Part shown: positions 17,257-17,313 of the stretch, piece after piece
Numbering within the stretch: position 1 is the first letter of the stretch
Layout of the letters: each line of letters opens with the position of its first letter
From: Temnopleurus reevesii
Lineage: Eukaryota; Echinodermata; Echinoidea; Temnopleuroida; Temnopleuridae
DNA: 17,313 bases
NCBI GenBank assembly: GCA_036244855.1
Contig: BQKZ01004580.1
Coordinates: 3,103-20,415 of the forward strand
Direction of reading: 5' to 3'
Notes under the pieces: model-generated
Told to the model about the DNA's origin: nothing
The model's database searches: none
The model's input: the letters and a program-made list of their open reading frames with translations, nothing else
Translations under genes and position numbers: made by a program

Positions 17257-17313
17257 GTTGATCTCAGTTCTTAGGAGCTGGTTACTGATGGCAGCCGTCT
17301 GGACGTGGCTTAC
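17257..17313 (-). repeat. partial duplicate of exon E1, cut by window edge
   Basis: Minus-strand sequence encodes VSHVQTAAISNQLLRTEIN, nearly all identical to residues 14-32 of E1, with mostly synonymous differences at DNA level. Similarity stops after ATCAACA. The frame stays open from the copy through the intervening 65 nt into E1 in the correct phase. It could be a true upstream exon, an exon extension, or a recent local duplication. Confidence 0.75.

Overview
The window is eukaryotic nuclear DNA. It is AT-rich, has spliced exons with GT/AG borders, and its introns hold microsatellites and fragments of interspersed repeats. Repeat style (a GGCGCGCA-ended MITE-like element, 3' ends of LINE/SINE-type repeats carrying an 'agcgctat' motif and an ATT tail) and intron sizes of 0.4-1.4 kb suggest a marine invertebrate, possibly an echinoderm such as a sea urchin. 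That assignment is inference.

One gene dominates. It lies on the minus strand from the right window edge down to a stop codon at 4510-4512. I resolve 16 exons (E1-E16 in transcript order; E16 is terminal). All 15 internal splice junctions chain in phase and give 912 codons plus a stop, so the model is strong although the 5' exons lie outside the window. The product is a long coiled-coil protein. Its C-terminal third matches human astrin (SPAG5, a mitotic spindle and kinetochore protein) motif by motif as I recall that protein: a mid-protein linker, then an L-EEV--LT-SL helix, then FQS, LE-N and KLD motifs, then a short C-terminal tail. I therefore call it a SPAG5/astrin-like gene.

Layout: 1-2700 is gene-free and holds a MITE-like element at 467-661 and a large AATC-type satellite at 930-1560. 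The stretch 2737-4509 is the probable 3' UTR, with candidate poly(A) signals. Exons and introns fill 4510-17191. The introns hold a 3' LINE fragment with reverse-transcriptase C-terminal coding (6724-7005), CAT, GAA and CT microsatellites, and tRNA-SINE-like sequence.

The most unusual feature is that four exons (E1, E4, E10, E13) are accompanied by diverged partial tandem copies of one exon-intron border. E10 has three upstream copies that retain the acceptor and the first ~100 nt of the exon. Two of these could be spliced as 123-nt cassettes that keep the reading frame. E4 has three downstream copies of its donor. E13 has two. E1 has a copy running off the window edge in an open frame continuous with E1. 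No other gene, tRNA, rRNA or prokaryotic-type system is visible.
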